A stretch of 64,000 nucleotides of DNA, taken from contig CAJUSB010000001.1 of assembly GCA_910589115.1 (NCBI GenBank), forward strand, positions 149,687 to 213,686, in the 5' to 3' direction. The translations under genes were made by a program, and so were the position numbers. Below, one piece after another: positions 24,223 through 33,422 of this stretch (within the stretch, counting starts at the first letter, position 1; each line of letters opens with the position of its first letter). The notes under the pieces were generated by a model. The model had not been told where the DNA came from. It made no database searches and worked only from the letters and a program-made list of their open reading frames with translations. The DNA comes from an uncultured Clostridia bacterium. GTDB taxonomy: Bacteria > Bacillota > Clostridia > Oscillospirales > Butyricicoccaceae.

Positions 24223-24251
24223 ATTATAGAGTCTTTTCACAGAAAAATCAA
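24223..24251 (-). promoter_or_regulatory. Promoter of the zinc-ribbon gene
   Basis: TTGATT, a 17-base spacer and a perfect TATAAT on the minus strand, about 35 bases before the start codon. Confidence 0.75.
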
Positions 24252-24293
24252 GGGAATTTCCGAATTGTTTACAGAATTTTCTTCTCTTCGGCT

Positions 24294-25220
24294 TTAGCCA
24301 ATAAACTCATGAATCAAGGAATCTTCCGGGATATGGTGCACGTAATCAAGCGGTTCAAAGCCGCCGCTGAGATGGGTCAGCGGTTCCAGGCCGACCGCTG
24401 TCAGCTCGTTGGTCAGCTGGGAAAAAGGCTGCCGGAGCATTTCTGCCATAATAAACGTTTCATACGGCATGTAGGTATCCAACGTCAGTGCTGCGCGCTT
24501 GCGGTTGGGCAGGATATACAGCGTTTCACCGCGCCGTACCGACTTCCACTGGGCGAGCGTTGCAGAAACCTCGGTGTTGCGGAAAAGGCTGTCCCGCACC
24601 GCGCGGCGCATAAAACGCAGCATAAACGGCTCAACCAGGGTGCCGTCTTCCAGTGTCAGAGCGCTGTCAAACGCCAGGAAAACGCCGGTCGCCATTTCTC
24701 CAAGCCCATCGTAAACAATATCGCTCAGCGCATGAATCCCCTCAATAATCACCATTTCCCCCGTCTCCAGACGCAGCTTTTTCACGTCCGGGATGGACCG
24801 CCGCTGCTGGAAATCAAAGGCCGGGATCGAGATTTCCTCCCCGGCTGCCAGCATCCGCAGGTGCTTCGTCAAAAGGGCAAGATCCATGCAGAGTGGGGAT
24901 TCCAGGTCATCAACGCCGTTTTCCTCATCATACGGCATCTCATATTCACTGACCGTGCGGTAATAATCATCCATTGAAATGGTTTCTGTACGTATGCCGT
25001 GCCGCTTCTCCAATGTGCGGCGCAGGCGTGCCGTAGTCGTCGTTTTTCCAGCCGATGAAGGGCCGTTTACCAGCACAATCGGGCTGGTCCGGCGGCGTGC
25101 TGCCAGCTCCCGGGCGGTGCTGTCCACCTGATTACGGTAATAATCCTCACTCAGCTGGATAAATCCTTTTGGGTCACTTCTGGCTGCGTCATTCAGCTGT
25201 TTCAAAGTGTAATCTGCCAT
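24294..25220 (-). CDS. Uridine kinase-like nucleoside kinase
   Basis: A 308-residue P-loop kinase of the uridine kinase/phosphoribulokinase group. The Walker A motif is VNGPSSAGKTTT (about residues 50-61), SMDDYYRT is at about 82 (substrate Asp), and the Walker B-like VIIEGIHALS is at about 155. FMLRFMRRAVRDSLFRN contains the lid arginines. It likely phosphorylates uridine/cytidine or another nucleoside; the exact substrate is not shown. It is the last gene of the recJ-rsh-dtd-MBL-hemZ unit, 13 bases after hemZ, with AAGGAGATCAGGAA. Confidence 0.85.
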   Translation of the reverse strand: MADYTLKQLNDAARSDPKGFIQLSEDYYRNQVDSTARELAARRRTSPIVLVNGPSSAGKTTTTARLRRTLEKRHGIRTETISMDDYYRTVSEYEMPYDEENGVDDLESPLCMDLALLTKHLRMLAAGEEISIPAFDFQQRRSIPDVKKLRLETGEMVIIEGIHALSDIVYDGLGEMATGVFLAFDSALTLEDGTLVEPFMLRFMRRAVRDSLFRNTEVSATLAQWKSVRRGETLYILPNRKRAALTLDTYMPYETFIMAEMLRQPFSQLTNELTAVGLEPLTHLSGGFEPLDYVHHIPEDSLIHEFIG

Positions 25221-25233
25221 TTCCTGATCTCCT

Positions 25234-26694
25234 TTATTCCTGCAATAAACGTTGCCTGCCGCGCAGGATGCGTTCCTGCGCCTGTAAATATTCAGCCGGA
25301 TATTTGGGGTTTGTATAGCGCTCGATTTTTCCGGTTGCGCGGTTCACCCGCTTGCTTACACCGCCTGCACCAAGTGATATAATGGTTTGCAGCTCCTCCA
25401 TCATGGAGATATTATAAAAACTTTCTGTTCCCGGTTTGCACCAGCCGGTGTTTTCATAGCCGCCTGCCGAAAATTTCTGCCGGTATAAATAATATGCATG
25501 GTAATCCTGCCGCAGCAGTGCACGCTGCGCATATGACAGCATATGGCCGACGGCGCACCGCCGTGCCAGGTTTGCATGAATATCCCGAATTGCTGCGCCC
25601 CGCTTAACGGCCAATGTGTGCATAGTAATATTTTCAGGGCCCAGCCCGAGCAATGTATTGATCGTTTCTGCAAAACGCGCTGGCGTGTCCCCTTCCAGTC
25701 CGGCAATAACATCCATATTGATGACCGGAAAACCTGCTTTCCGCGCCATTTCAAAACTTTCCAGCACATCACGGGCGGTGTGCGGACGTCCTGCAAGGCG
25801 CAAAACCTCATCGTTCATACTTTGCGGATTGACACTGACACGAGTTACACCATGTGCACGCAGGACGGCCAATTTCTCAGCGGTGATGGTATCTGGACGC
25901 CCAGCCTCAACCGTATAATCAAAAAGATTCGACAAATCAAACGAACGCTCCAACACGGACAGCAGTTTGTCAAGCTGCTCGCTTGACAGCGTGGTCGGCG
26001 TTCCGCCGCCAATGTAAAGGCTATCCACTGTACACTTGTTTTGGCGCACCAATCTACCTGTTTCCTCTGCTTCTTTGCAAAGAGCCTCCAAATATGGTGC
26101 AACAAATTGTGCGTTTTGTTCAACTGCTGCCGATATAAACGAGCAATAAGCGCACCGTGTAGGACAAAATGGAATGCTGACATAAACAGAAATGCTGTTT
26201 TGTACGATTTTACGGTCTGTTTCCTGTGCATAGGCGGCAGCTGCCATAGTCAATGCCGCCCGCTCCGGTGAAACCTGAAAGCGCGTACAAAGATGCTCCT
26301 CTGTTTCCTGCGGCGAAGCCCCTCGCTCCATCAGCCCGCGTGCGAGCTTGGCCGGACGAACGCCTGTAAGCGCCCCCCAGACCGGCGGTTCAGCAAGCGC
26401 CGGTGCCACGGCATCATAAATGGCTAATTTCAAAAGCTCATTTTCCAAGCGCTTACGTGCAAGGCTATCCTGTCCGGGAGTTAATGAACCTTTTCGTTCC
26501 CCTTCCCTTTGGACGCCATCCAGTCGAACCCGCGCCGCTGCGGACAGTACGCCGCTTTGCTCCTCGAACAGGATGCTTTGACAGAAATCCCCACCATCAT
26601 CCACGCCCTCTGAAACGGTGCGGTCAGGCAGCAGATGCAGCAGCATTTCTTCCACCGCATGACGGTGCGGATGACCTTCAAGCTGATAATTCAT
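25234..26694 (-). CDS. hemZ: Radical SAM coproporphyrinogen III oxidase-like HemZ
   Basis: A 486-residue oxygen-independent coproporphyrinogen dehydrogenase of the HemZ type. The radical SAM cysteines are in PFCPTRCAYCSF (about residue 173). The SAM/strand motifs IGGGTPTTL (about 220) and ETINTLLGLGPENIT (about 345) follow. The N-terminal extension of about 160 residues, including WGALTGVRPAKLAR, is the HemZ hallmark. The start overlaps the MBL stop as ATGA, so the two are coupled. No other heme genes lie in the window, so a true role in heme synthesis is not proven. Confidence 0.92.
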   Translation of the reverse strand: MNYQLEGHPHRHAVEEMLLHLLPDRTVSEGVDDGGDFCQSILFEEQSGVLSAAARVRLDGVQREGERKGSLTPGQDSLARKRLENELLKLAIYDAVAPALAEPPVWGALTGVRPAKLARGLMERGASPQETEEHLCTRFQVSPERAALTMAAAAYAQETDRKIVQNSISVYVSIPFCPTRCAYCSFISAAVEQNAQFVAPYLEALCKEAEETGRLVRQNKCTVDSLYIGGGTPTTLSSEQLDKLLSVLERSFDLSNLFDYTVEAGRPDTITAEKLAVLRAHGVTRVSVNPQSMNDEVLRLAGRPHTARDVLESFEMARKAGFPVINMDVIAGLEGDTPARFAETINTLLGLGPENITMHTLAVKRGAAIRDIHANLARRCAVGHMLSYAQRALLRQDYHAYYLYRQKFSAGGYENTGWCKPGTESFYNISMMEELQTIISLGAGGVSKRVNRATGKIERYTNPKYPAEYLQAQERILRGRQRLLQE

Positions 26695-27323
26695 TTTCCC
26701 AGTGCCTGCCGGACGTAAGGATTGCGGGCCCGTTCCTCCGAAAGCGTCGTAATGGAATCATGGCCAGGCAATACACGATAATCGCCCGGCAGATCATGCA
26801 GCCGCTTGAGGGATTGCAGCATCAAGGAGAAATCCCCGCCTTTCAGGTCACAGCGGCCGCATTCGTGACGGAACATGGTATCGCCAGTAAATAAAACATC
26901 TTCCACTTTAATACAGCAGGAACCCGGCGTATGCCCGGGAGTGTGAAGGTATTCCGCTGTCAGCCCACCGACCTGGATCATTGTCCCTTCCTCTGCAAGG
27001 ATATCCACCGGAGTCGGCACATAATGGCGCGCATACGGACGAAATTCCCCCATTTCATCATAAGAAAGCAGCCATTCATCCTCTTTATGGATCACCAGCT
27101 TGGCACCGGTCTTTTCCGAAATCTCGTGCACAGCAAGAATATGGTCAAAATGTCCATGTGTGAGCAGAATATAGGTGATTTTAGCACCTGCGCGGTCGAT
27201 TTCGCGTAAGATTGCGGCGGCATTGTCGCCAGGATCAATGACTGCCCCCTCCATTGTATTTTCATCATAAAATACATAGCAGTTTGTCTGCACAACACCT
27301 ACATGGAGCTGAATCAATTTCAT
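26691..27323 (-). CDS. MBL-fold hydrolase (glyoxalase II-like)
   Basis: A 210-residue metallo-beta-lactamase-fold protein. Metal ligands: THGHFDHI (about residues 55-62), LHTPGHTPGS (about 130), FTGDTMF (about 147) and LPGHDS (about 190). It resembles small clostridial glyoxalase II-like hydrolases; the substrate is unknown. Start and stop overlap the neighbouring genes by 4 bases each (ATGA), showing tight coupling between dtd and hemZ. Confidence 0.9.
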   Translation of the reverse strand: MKLIQLHVGVVQTNCYVFYDENTMEGAVIDPGDNAAAILREIDRAGAKITYILLTHGHFDHILAVHEISEKTGAKLVIHKEDEWLLSYDEMGEFRPYARHYVPTPVDILAEEGTMIQVGGLTAEYLHTPGHTPGSCCIKVEDVLFTGDTMFRHECGRCDLKGGDFSLMLQSLKRLHDLPGDYRVLPGHDSITTLSEERARNPYVRQALGK

Positions 27324-27781
27324 GCTTTTTCCCCTCTCATTTCTTCGGTATCCATTATAATTGTGACTGGGCCGTCATTAAGCAATTCGACCTTCATATC
27401 TGCGCCGAATTCACCGCACGCTACCGGAAGCCCGCTTTCCCGGCAGCGCATCAGGAACTTTTCATACAGCGGAACAGCCAGTGCAGGCCTGGCAGCACGC
27501 ATAAAATTAGGCCGTTTACCCTTTTTGCAGTCGCCGTACAGGGTGAACTGGGAAATCACCAGCAACCCTCCGCCGATATCTGCGGGCGACAGGTTCATTT
27601 TATCATTTTCATCCGTGAAAATACGCAGTCCAACGCATTTATCGGCAAGATAGACAGCTTCGGCCTCCGTATCATCTTCACAAACGCCGAGCAAGATCAG
27701 GAGCCCTTTCCCGATTTCGCCGTGGATTTTCCCTTCAATCGTTACACGCGCGTGGGATACGCGCTGGATTACCGCCCGCAT
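27320..27781 (-). CDS. dtd: D-aminoacyl-tRNA deacylase
   Basis: DTD removes D-amino acids (and Gly from tRNA-Ala) from mischarged tRNAs. It has 153 residues, the normal size. The catalytic/binding motifs are the SQFTLYGDCKKGKRPNF segment (residues 79-95, SQxT) and NDGPVTI near the C-terminus (the cross-subunit Gly-Pro). It lies directly downstream of rsh, as in many Firmicutes. Confidence 0.96.
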   Translation of the reverse strand: MRAVIQRVSHARVTIEGKIHGEIGKGLLILLGVCEDDTEAEAVYLADKCVGLRIFTDENDKMNLSPADIGGGLLVISQFTLYGDCKKGKRPNFMRAARPALAVPLYEKFLMRCRESGLPVACGEFGADMKVELLNDGPVTIIMDTEEMRGEKA

Positions 27782-27824
27782 AAGCCTCTCCCCCTCTTTA
27801 TTCCTGACAACCGGCTATCCCTAA

Positions 27825-30005
27825 TCAGTGAGAATCCACTGTACGGGTAACATCCACAATGCCCTTGATGCCCCTTAACCGGTTTATAATGTTGTCCAGC
27901 TGTGCCACCCCTGCAACGTCAACCATTGCATTGATAATGCCAAAACCATCATTCAAATCACGCGCAGAAATTTCATGCACATTTACCCTGCTTGCTGCAA
28001 GAACAGCGGCTACATCGCTCAGCACACCAATGCGGCTGTGGGTAGAAATTTGCAGACCGGTAATAAACCGGTTTTTGTTGTCTGCCAGCTCTTCGTCCCA
28101 CCAAGCCTCGAGCCAACGTTCCTCACTGTCATGCTGGCTGTTCAAATAGTTGACACAATCTTTCCGATGGATGGAAACACCATAGCCGCGTGTTACAAAG
28201 CCGATAATATCATCACCAGGGATCGGTGTACAGCAGCGTGCAAATTTAATCAGGCAGTTGTCCAGCCCTGCAACAATTACGCCGGAGGTCCCGCGCGATG
28301 CCGGACGGTGGAACTGCTGCGGCTGCAACGCACGTTCTGTATGCTCAGCAGCACGGCGGATTCGGTTGACATCATCCTTGACCTTATTGATAACCTTTGT
28401 AACCGTGATGCCACCATAGCCAATGGAGGCATACATTTCATCTAAATGTGCAAAAGAGAACTTATTCAGGCAATTCTTTTGAACCTCCTCATTCTCATAA
28501 AAACCATTATAAAGCAGATTGGCACGCAGCTCACGATCCAGCTCCTCGCGTCCCTGGATGATGTTCTCTTCGCGTCGTTCTTTTTTGAACCATTGCTTGA
28601 TTTTATTGCGCGCTTCCGTGGTTTTGACAATCTTGACCCAGTCACGGCTGGGGCCGCGCGCTTCCTTTGAAGTCAAAATCTCAACAATATCACCATTTTT
28701 CAGCGTACTGTCAATAGGTGTGATGCGTCCGTTGACCTTTGCACCCGTCATACGGTTTCCTACAGCAGAATGGATCGCATACGCCAAATCGATCGGGGTT
28801 GCCCCGGCTGGAAGATTCACAACATCCCCGCGCGGCGTAAATACGAAAACCTCGTCTGCAAACAAATCGACCTTAATGGCCTTGATGAAATCTTCCGCCT
28901 CGGTATCCTGCTGTGCTTCCAGAAGCTGACGAATCCATGCAAAAGACTGTTCGTTTCCGACCTTATCCAGCCCCTGTTTATATTTCCAATGCGCTGCAAC
29001 GCCATATTCTGCCATTTTATGCATTTCGGCGGTGCGGATCTGGATTTCAAACGGGATGCCTGCACGTCCAATGACCGTTGTATGCAGGGATTGATATCCA
29101 TTCGGCTTTGGCGTAGAGATATAATCCTTAAACCGGCCCGGTATAGGCTTATAAAGATCATGCACATAACCCAGCACATTATAACAGTCGGCAACGGTAT
29201 CCACAATCACACGCACAGCGCAGATATCATAAATTTCATGAATCGTCTTGTGCTGTGCATACATTTTACGGTAAATGGAATATATATGCTTGACACGTGC
29301 AGAAATGGTATGCTCAATATTCCCTTCCATCAGCTTTGTGCTGATACGCTCTTTGATCCCCATAAGGAACTGTTCCTGCTGTTCACTTTGCTCCTTCAGG
29401 CCGTTGACAATCTCATTGTAGCCGATTTCATCCAAACATTTCAGCGAAAGGTCTTCAAGCTCCCATTTGATGCGCTGCATCCCCAGGCGGTGCGCGATTG
29501 GCGCATAAATCTCCATGGTTTCCAGCGCCTTGTCCCGCTGTTTTTTCTCCGGGAGGAATTGGAAGGTACGCGCATTGTGCAGCCGGTCCGCCAGCTTGAT
29601 CAGGATCACGCGGATATCCTTCGCCATCGCCATAAACATTTTGCGAAGGTCCTCCATCTGCTCCTGTTCCTTGGAGTATTGCAGCATCCCCAGCCGGGTA
29701 ACGCCATCCACCAGCTCAGCAACCGATGTACCGAATTTGTTCTCGATCTCCTTATAGCCGAATTTGGTATCCTCAATGCAGTCATGCAGCAGCCCGGCAC
29801 AAATAGAGTCGGTATCCAGCCCCATTTCTACAATAATCTCTGCTACCGCTACTGGATGGATGATATACGGCTCACCATTCCGGCGTTTCTGTCCCTCATG
29901 GGCAGCCTCCGCGCTTTCATAAGCGGCGCGTATTTTACGAATATTTGCAAGTGGGTTTTGCACCTGCACCCGTTCAATCAAAAAAGCAATTCTATCCTGC
30001 ATCAT
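27825..30005 (-). CDS. rsh: Bifunctional (p)ppGpp synthetase/hydrolase
   Basis: Long Rel/SpoT homologue, about 726 residues, the stringent-response enzyme. An N-terminal HD hydrolase domain (PYIIHPVAVAEI, LLHDCIEDT) is followed by the synthetase domain (RFKDYISTPKPNGYQSLHTT). A TGS domain (VFVFTPRGDVVNLPAGAT, about 395-455), a zinc-finger/helical region (FARCCTPIPGDDIIGFVTRG) and a C-terminal ACT domain (SRIGVLSDVAAVL) complete it. Both active sites look intact. The start is taken as ATG 30005 because AGGGAG is well spaced there; the GTG at 30011 is too close to it. recJ ends 10 bases upstream. Confidence 0.97.
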   Translation of the reverse strand: MMQDRIAFLIERVQVQNPLANIRKIRAAYESAEAAHEGQKRRNGEPYIIHPVAVAEIIVEMGLDTDSICAGLLHDCIEDTKFGYKEIENKFGTSVAELVDGVTRLGMLQYSKEQEQMEDLRKMFMAMAKDIRVILIKLADRLHNARTFQFLPEKKQRDKALETMEIYAPIAHRLGMQRIKWELEDLSLKCLDEIGYNEIVNGLKEQSEQQEQFLMGIKERISTKLMEGNIEHTISARVKHIYSIYRKMYAQHKTIHEIYDICAVRVIVDTVADCYNVLGYVHDLYKPIPGRFKDYISTPKPNGYQSLHTTVIGRAGIPFEIQIRTAEMHKMAEYGVAAHWKYKQGLDKVGNEQSFAWIRQLLEAQQDTEAEDFIKAIKVDLFADEVFVFTPRGDVVNLPAGATPIDLAYAIHSAVGNRMTGAKVNGRITPIDSTLKNGDIVEILTSKEARGPSRDWVKIVKTTEARNKIKQWFKKERREENIIQGREELDRELRANLLYNGFYENEEVQKNCLNKFSFAHLDEMYASIGYGGITVTKVINKVKDDVNRIRRAAEHTERALQPQQFHRPASRGTSGVIVAGLDNCLIKFARCCTPIPGDDIIGFVTRGYGVSIHRKDCVNYLNSQHDSEERWLEAWWDEELADNKNRFITGLQISTHSRIGVLSDVAAVLAASRVNVHEISARDLNDGFGIINAMVDVAGVAQLDNIINRLRGIKGIVDVTRTVDSH

Positions 30006-30014
30006 TTCCACTCC

Positions 30015-32147
30015 CTACTCGTCGGCGCCCTGCATATCGTATGGATGCCGCATATTTTCCTGCGGCCCCTGCGGGCAGCTGGGCTTCGCCATTTGGGTCA
30101 AGGTCGCCAGGACGACCGATTTTGAGATATCAGCCTTTCCCTCACGGTGCTTGACGATGATATTCAGCAGCCCTTCCTTAAAATGGTAACTGAGAAGGCT
30201 GCTTTCGCTGAATACATCCAGACAAACAAACAGTTTTCCGATATTGATCCCCCGGCGGCTCTCCCATGAAATCCGCCTGGATAAGCCGTTTGAGGGTACG
30301 CTCAGCCGGTTGTCCTCCGCACGGCTGACAATATGCCGCCACACGGCTACCAAATCTTTCCGGTCGGGCATCAGCAGCTGCGCCTGGCGGGCTGTCAGCG
30401 GCTGGTCGCCGATATAGCTGTTATATAGGTCCAGGAATTTCTGATCCGTCGTGATTTCACTTTGGCTCAGGTGTATGTCACGTACATTCATCTGCACCGT
30501 CCGTATGCCGCGGAATTCATTGATTTCCAGATGAAATGCTACGTCAATATAATTTCCCTGTGCAAAATTACACCCGCCGGTCCCTGTGCCAAACAGCATG
30601 GCCGTATATAGGATGCCGTCCTTGCGTAGTCCCAGCCGGACATGGCGGTCAGAGGAAATCGGCATAATGTCCTCCACCAGCATGTCGGTCATCATGAATA
30701 CTGGCTGCGGGTTTCTCATCCCAAACGGTTCCAGCACGGAAAGGCCCTCTACAGCCTCTAAATCAATGAATGATGGATCAATCCTGCAATCAATCTGCAC
30801 GGTAGGGATGAGATACTGCTGCTGCAAATGCGCGGCGGCATAGGCCATAATCCGTGCCTTAAAGGCTTCAATATTACTGCGGCGAATGGTCAGCCCGGCA
30901 GCAAGCTCATGCCCGCCGTATTTTTCAAGCAGGCTGCCAGAATCGGAAAGCGCTTCAAACAGGTTAAATCCCTTTACCGACCGCCCCGAGCCTTTTCCCA
31001 TATCCCCTTCCAGAGAGATGAGCACGACCGGACAGGCATAGCGGTCGCACAGACGGGAAGACACAATGCCAATCACACCATGATGCCAGCCCTCCTCCGC
31101 AAGGACAATGATTTTATCCTCGAGCGGGTTGTATTCCCGGCGCAGGACGGTCAGCGCCTGATCAAGTATCTGGTTTTCTGCGGCCTGACGCGATTTATTT
31201 TGTTCACATAACGAAACAGCCAGAGCCTGCGCCCGCTCATGATCTTTTGTCAGGAACAGCTCGGCAGCCAGCGCAGCTTTGCCCAGCCGTCCGGCGGCAT
31301 TGATGCGCGGGGCAAGCACATAGCTGATCGTCCCGGAGGTCAGCTTTTTCCCCCACATGCCCGACTCACGCAGCAGCATTTCAAGCCCCAGGCTGTGCGG
31401 TTCAGCAAGACGGCGCAGGCCTTCGGTGACAATCAAACGGTTTTCACCGATGACCGGCATCACATCTGCTACCGTTCCCAATGCGACCAGGCTGGCATAG
31501 CGCTCCAATGCGGCCTGCTGACTGCCCATCAGTGCAGCAACTAACTTGAATGCAACACCAACCCCGGCCAGCTCCCGAAAGGGATAGACGGAATCAGAAC
31601 GCTTGGGGTTGATCACTGCTTCTGCCGGCGGATGGGTATCGTGACATTCATGATGATCGGTAATCACCATATGCAGGCCAAGCGCTGCGGCATGAGCAGC
31701 CTCTTCGTGCGCGGTTACACCGGAGTCAACGGTAATAATCAGCTCGGCCCCTTCTTCATGAAGCTGGTCAATCGCCGCACAGTTCAGACCATACCCTTCG
31801 CTCAGGCGGTCCGGGATATAGTAGCCGCAATCTGCACCAACAGAGCAAAGATAATCCGTCAGTACACAGGTTGCGGTAATTCCGTCCACATCGTAATCGC
31901 CAAAGACGATAATCCGTTTTTTTAATTGAATTGCCTCCGTGATGAGGTTTACCGCAGCGTCCAAATCAGTCAGGAGGTATGGGTCATGCAGCCCAGGCGG
32001 ATGCAGAAAAGCCTCTGCCGCCTCCGGCGTTGACATGCTGCGGGCGCAAAGCACCATTGATGCAAGCGTCGAAAAGCCGCACATCTCCGACAGGACACGG
32101 GCCTGTCCGGGATTCGGCTCGGCTGTCAGCCATCGTTTTGTTTTCAT
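30015..32147 (-). CDS. recJ: Single-stranded-DNA exonuclease RecJ
   Basis: 5'-3' ssDNA exonuclease for RecF-type recombination and repair. It has 710 residues starting at MKTKRWLTAEPN behind AGAGGGATGTT (an earlier in-frame start at 32180 lacks a site). DHH-domain motifs: VFGDYDVDGITATC (about 70-83), TVDSGV, TDHHECHD (about 150). The DHHA1 domain has GMGKGSGRSVKGFNLFE (about 385) and GGHELAAGLTI. A C-terminal OB-fold region (HLEINEFRGIRTVQMNV) and a further tail of about 150 residues are present. It is the first gene of the rsh operon. Confidence 0.95.
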   Translation of the reverse strand: MKTKRWLTAEPNPGQARVLSEMCGFSTLASMVLCARSMSTPEAAEAFLHPPGLHDPYLLTDLDAAVNLITEAIQLKKRIIVFGDYDVDGITATCVLTDYLCSVGADCGYYIPDRLSEGYGLNCAAIDQLHEEGAELIITVDSGVTAHEEAAHAAALGLHMVITDHHECHDTHPPAEAVINPKRSDSVYPFRELAGVGVAFKLVAALMGSQQAALERYASLVALGTVADVMPVIGENRLIVTEGLRRLAEPHSLGLEMLLRESGMWGKKLTSGTISYVLAPRINAAGRLGKAALAAELFLTKDHERAQALAVSLCEQNKSRQAAENQILDQALTVLRREYNPLEDKIIVLAEEGWHHGVIGIVSSRLCDRYACPVVLISLEGDMGKGSGRSVKGFNLFEALSDSGSLLEKYGGHELAAGLTIRRSNIEAFKARIMAYAAAHLQQQYLIPTVQIDCRIDPSFIDLEAVEGLSVLEPFGMRNPQPVFMMTDMLVEDIMPISSDRHVRLGLRKDGILYTAMLFGTGTGGCNFAQGNYIDVAFHLEINEFRGIRTVQMNVRDIHLSQSEITTDQKFLDLYNSYIGDQPLTARQAQLLMPDRKDLVAVWRHIVSRAEDNRLSVPSNGLSRRISWESRRGINIGKLFVCLDVFSESSLLSYHFKEGLLNIIVKHREGKADISKSVVLATLTQMAKPSCPQGPQENMRHPYDMQGADE

Positions 32148-32304
32148 AACATCCCTCTGCAAATTTTCAATTACAATCATTATAACAAAATTATCGGCAG
32201 CCTACAATCTTTTTTCCGGAAAAAAAGCATTTTTCGCTGCTGCTTTTCTCTGGAATGCCAAACACTTCATGCAGAATTTTGCAGACGGACGTCTTTTTTC
32301 CATG

Positions 32305-32332
32305 AAAAAACCGCCCCGGCAGGCGGCTTTTT
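32305..32332 (-). terminator. Terminator after the second MBL hydrolase gene
   Basis: On the minus strand AAAAAGCCGCC / GGCGGTTTTTT, 12 bases downstream of the gene ending at 32344. It is nearly symmetrical, so it may also act on the plus strand. Confidence 0.85.
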
Positions 32333-32343
32333 GTTTTGATCTC

Positions 32344-32973
32344 TTATTTTTTCATCTGTGCCGGCCGGCCGTGGCCGAAATAAATCGTCTGCGGGGCCAG
32401 GGCATTGATTTTCCTGATACTCCGCAGCAGCATCACACGGTTGTGATACAGCAGTGACGGCCGCGGACGGAACAGGTTCATCATCGCATCGCCAACAATC
32501 ATGGAGGTTTCGCCCACTGTCAGCCCGATGGAACCACGTGTGTGCCCGGGCAAAGCAACGACCCGGACATCAAACCCATAGAATGACAGAGAATCCCCGT
32601 GATCCAGGAGAACATTGGGTGAAAACGGCGGGATATTGTCGCAACGAAAGCTCCGCTTTGTGGCGGAAAGCATCAGCCCGCCTAAAAAACCGCTTGAGGA
32701 AAGCGGCTGCTGCCAATTATCCTCGAGCAGGGGGATATCGTCACGGTGCATCGCAATGGGTGTATGGAGCTCCTTAGACAGAAAAGCGGCATTCTGCACA
32801 TGATCAACATGACCGTGTGTAAGTACGATCAGCCGGATGGGCGTCCCGATGCAGGCATTCAGCACTGCATCGCGGTAACGTTCCCGTCCGGTATCCACCA
32901 AAATACCGGCAGTATCGTTTCGGATAAGGAAGCAGTTGGCGCTGCCGCACCGGATTTGCTGTATGGTTTCCAT
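32344..32973 (-). CDS. MBL-fold hydrolase, monocistronic
   Basis: A 209-residue metallo-beta-lactamase-fold protein starting at METIQQIRCGSANCFLI behind AAAGAGGTGACATC. Metal motifs: LTHGHVDHVQN (about residues 52-62), ALPGHTRGSIG (about 140), VGDAMM (about 158) and FGHGRP near the end. The substrate is unknown. It is not a close copy of the MBL gene at 26691. It is flanked by a terminator and by a promoter with a palindrome, so it is transcribed alone. Confidence 0.88.
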   Translation of the reverse strand: METIQQIRCGSANCFLIRNDTAGILVDTGRERYRDAVLNACIGTPIRLIVLTHGHVDHVQNAAFLSKELHTPIAMHRDDIPLLEDNWQQPLSSSGFLGGLMLSATKRSFRCDNIPPFSPNVLLDHGDSLSFYGFDVRVVALPGHTRGSIGLTVGETSMIVGDAMMNLFRPRPSLLYHNRVMLLRSIRKINALAPQTIYFGHGRPAQMKK

Positions 32974-33013
32974 GATGTCACCTCTTTGCAGTGATTTTTC
33001 AGACTGCAATTTA

Positions 33014-33042
33014 TAAATAGTTCAAAAATGAACCTTTGTCAA
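33014..33042 (-). promoter_or_regulatory. Promoter with embedded palindrome for the MBL gene
   Basis: Consensus TTGACA, a 17-base spacer and a weak TATTTA on the minus strand. The spacer holds the palindrome GTTCA-AAAA-TGAAC (33020-33033), well placed for a repressor. Confidence 0.45.
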
Positions 33043-33082
33043 ACTATATATCAGGCGCGAGAGATTGAATCCGACCGTTTGC

Positions 33083-33170
33083 TCCGCCTACGCGGCGAGC
33101 GGTCTTACGCAGACAGCGCCAGAGGGACTCGTCCCTCTGGACTCCCTTCCATCGCCTGCGGGCGGGACGA
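33083..33170 (+). repeat. Dispersed GC-rich palindromic repeat, copy 3
   Basis: Contains CCTACGCGGCGAGCGGTCTT, CAGACAGCGCCAGAGGGACT, a perfect CCAGAGGGACTCGTCCCTCTGG-type palindrome (33118-33140) and CGCCTGCGGGCGGGA. It is almost identical to the copy at 39.2 kb but in the opposite orientation. Confidence 0.8.
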
Positions 33171-33200
33171 GAGCCAAGGGAAATCTATTCATCTGTGCTG

Positions 33201-33232
33201 CTTCATCCCGCCAACAGGACGGCGGGATGAAG
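33201..33232 (+). repeat. Hairpin with AACAGGAC loop (family member 2)
   Basis: A perfect 12-bp stem CTTCATCCCGCC / GGCGGGATGAAG around the loop AACAGGAC, 30 bases after repeat copy 3. Confidence 0.65.
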
Positions 33233-33314
33233 AGGTAGCTGCGGTAAATTTTTCTGAATATAAGTATAAATTGCCGCAGTCAGCCGATTTATATTTAGTA
33301 AGGATTCGGGACTA

Positions 33315-33379
33315 AGAACCTGTATTCACAAGCTCAAAACATCGTCTGAACGGCATTCCAGCTTGTGAATACAGGTTCT
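33315..33379. mobile_element. MITE-like element with 20-bp perfect inverted repeats
   Basis: A 65-bp element. Its 20-bp arms (33315-33334 starting AGAACCTGTATT, and 33360-33379) are perfectly complementary and surround a 25-base centre. It has no coding capacity. The AGAACCTGT end recurs at 47737-47812 and, as a single end, near 54193. It may also act as a hairpin at the end of the pur operon, 44 bases after the last gene. Confidence 0.6.
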
Positions 33380-33422
33380 AAATCCACGGTGCGCCTGTCA
33401 CAAATACTTCTTTTGCAGTCCC

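Noticed and set aside
28770..30125. 451-codon plus-strand open frame
   Set aside because: It lies antisense to rsh, whose domains are unmistakable. The translation has no recognisable domain and there is no ribosome binding site; it is a shadow of codon bias.
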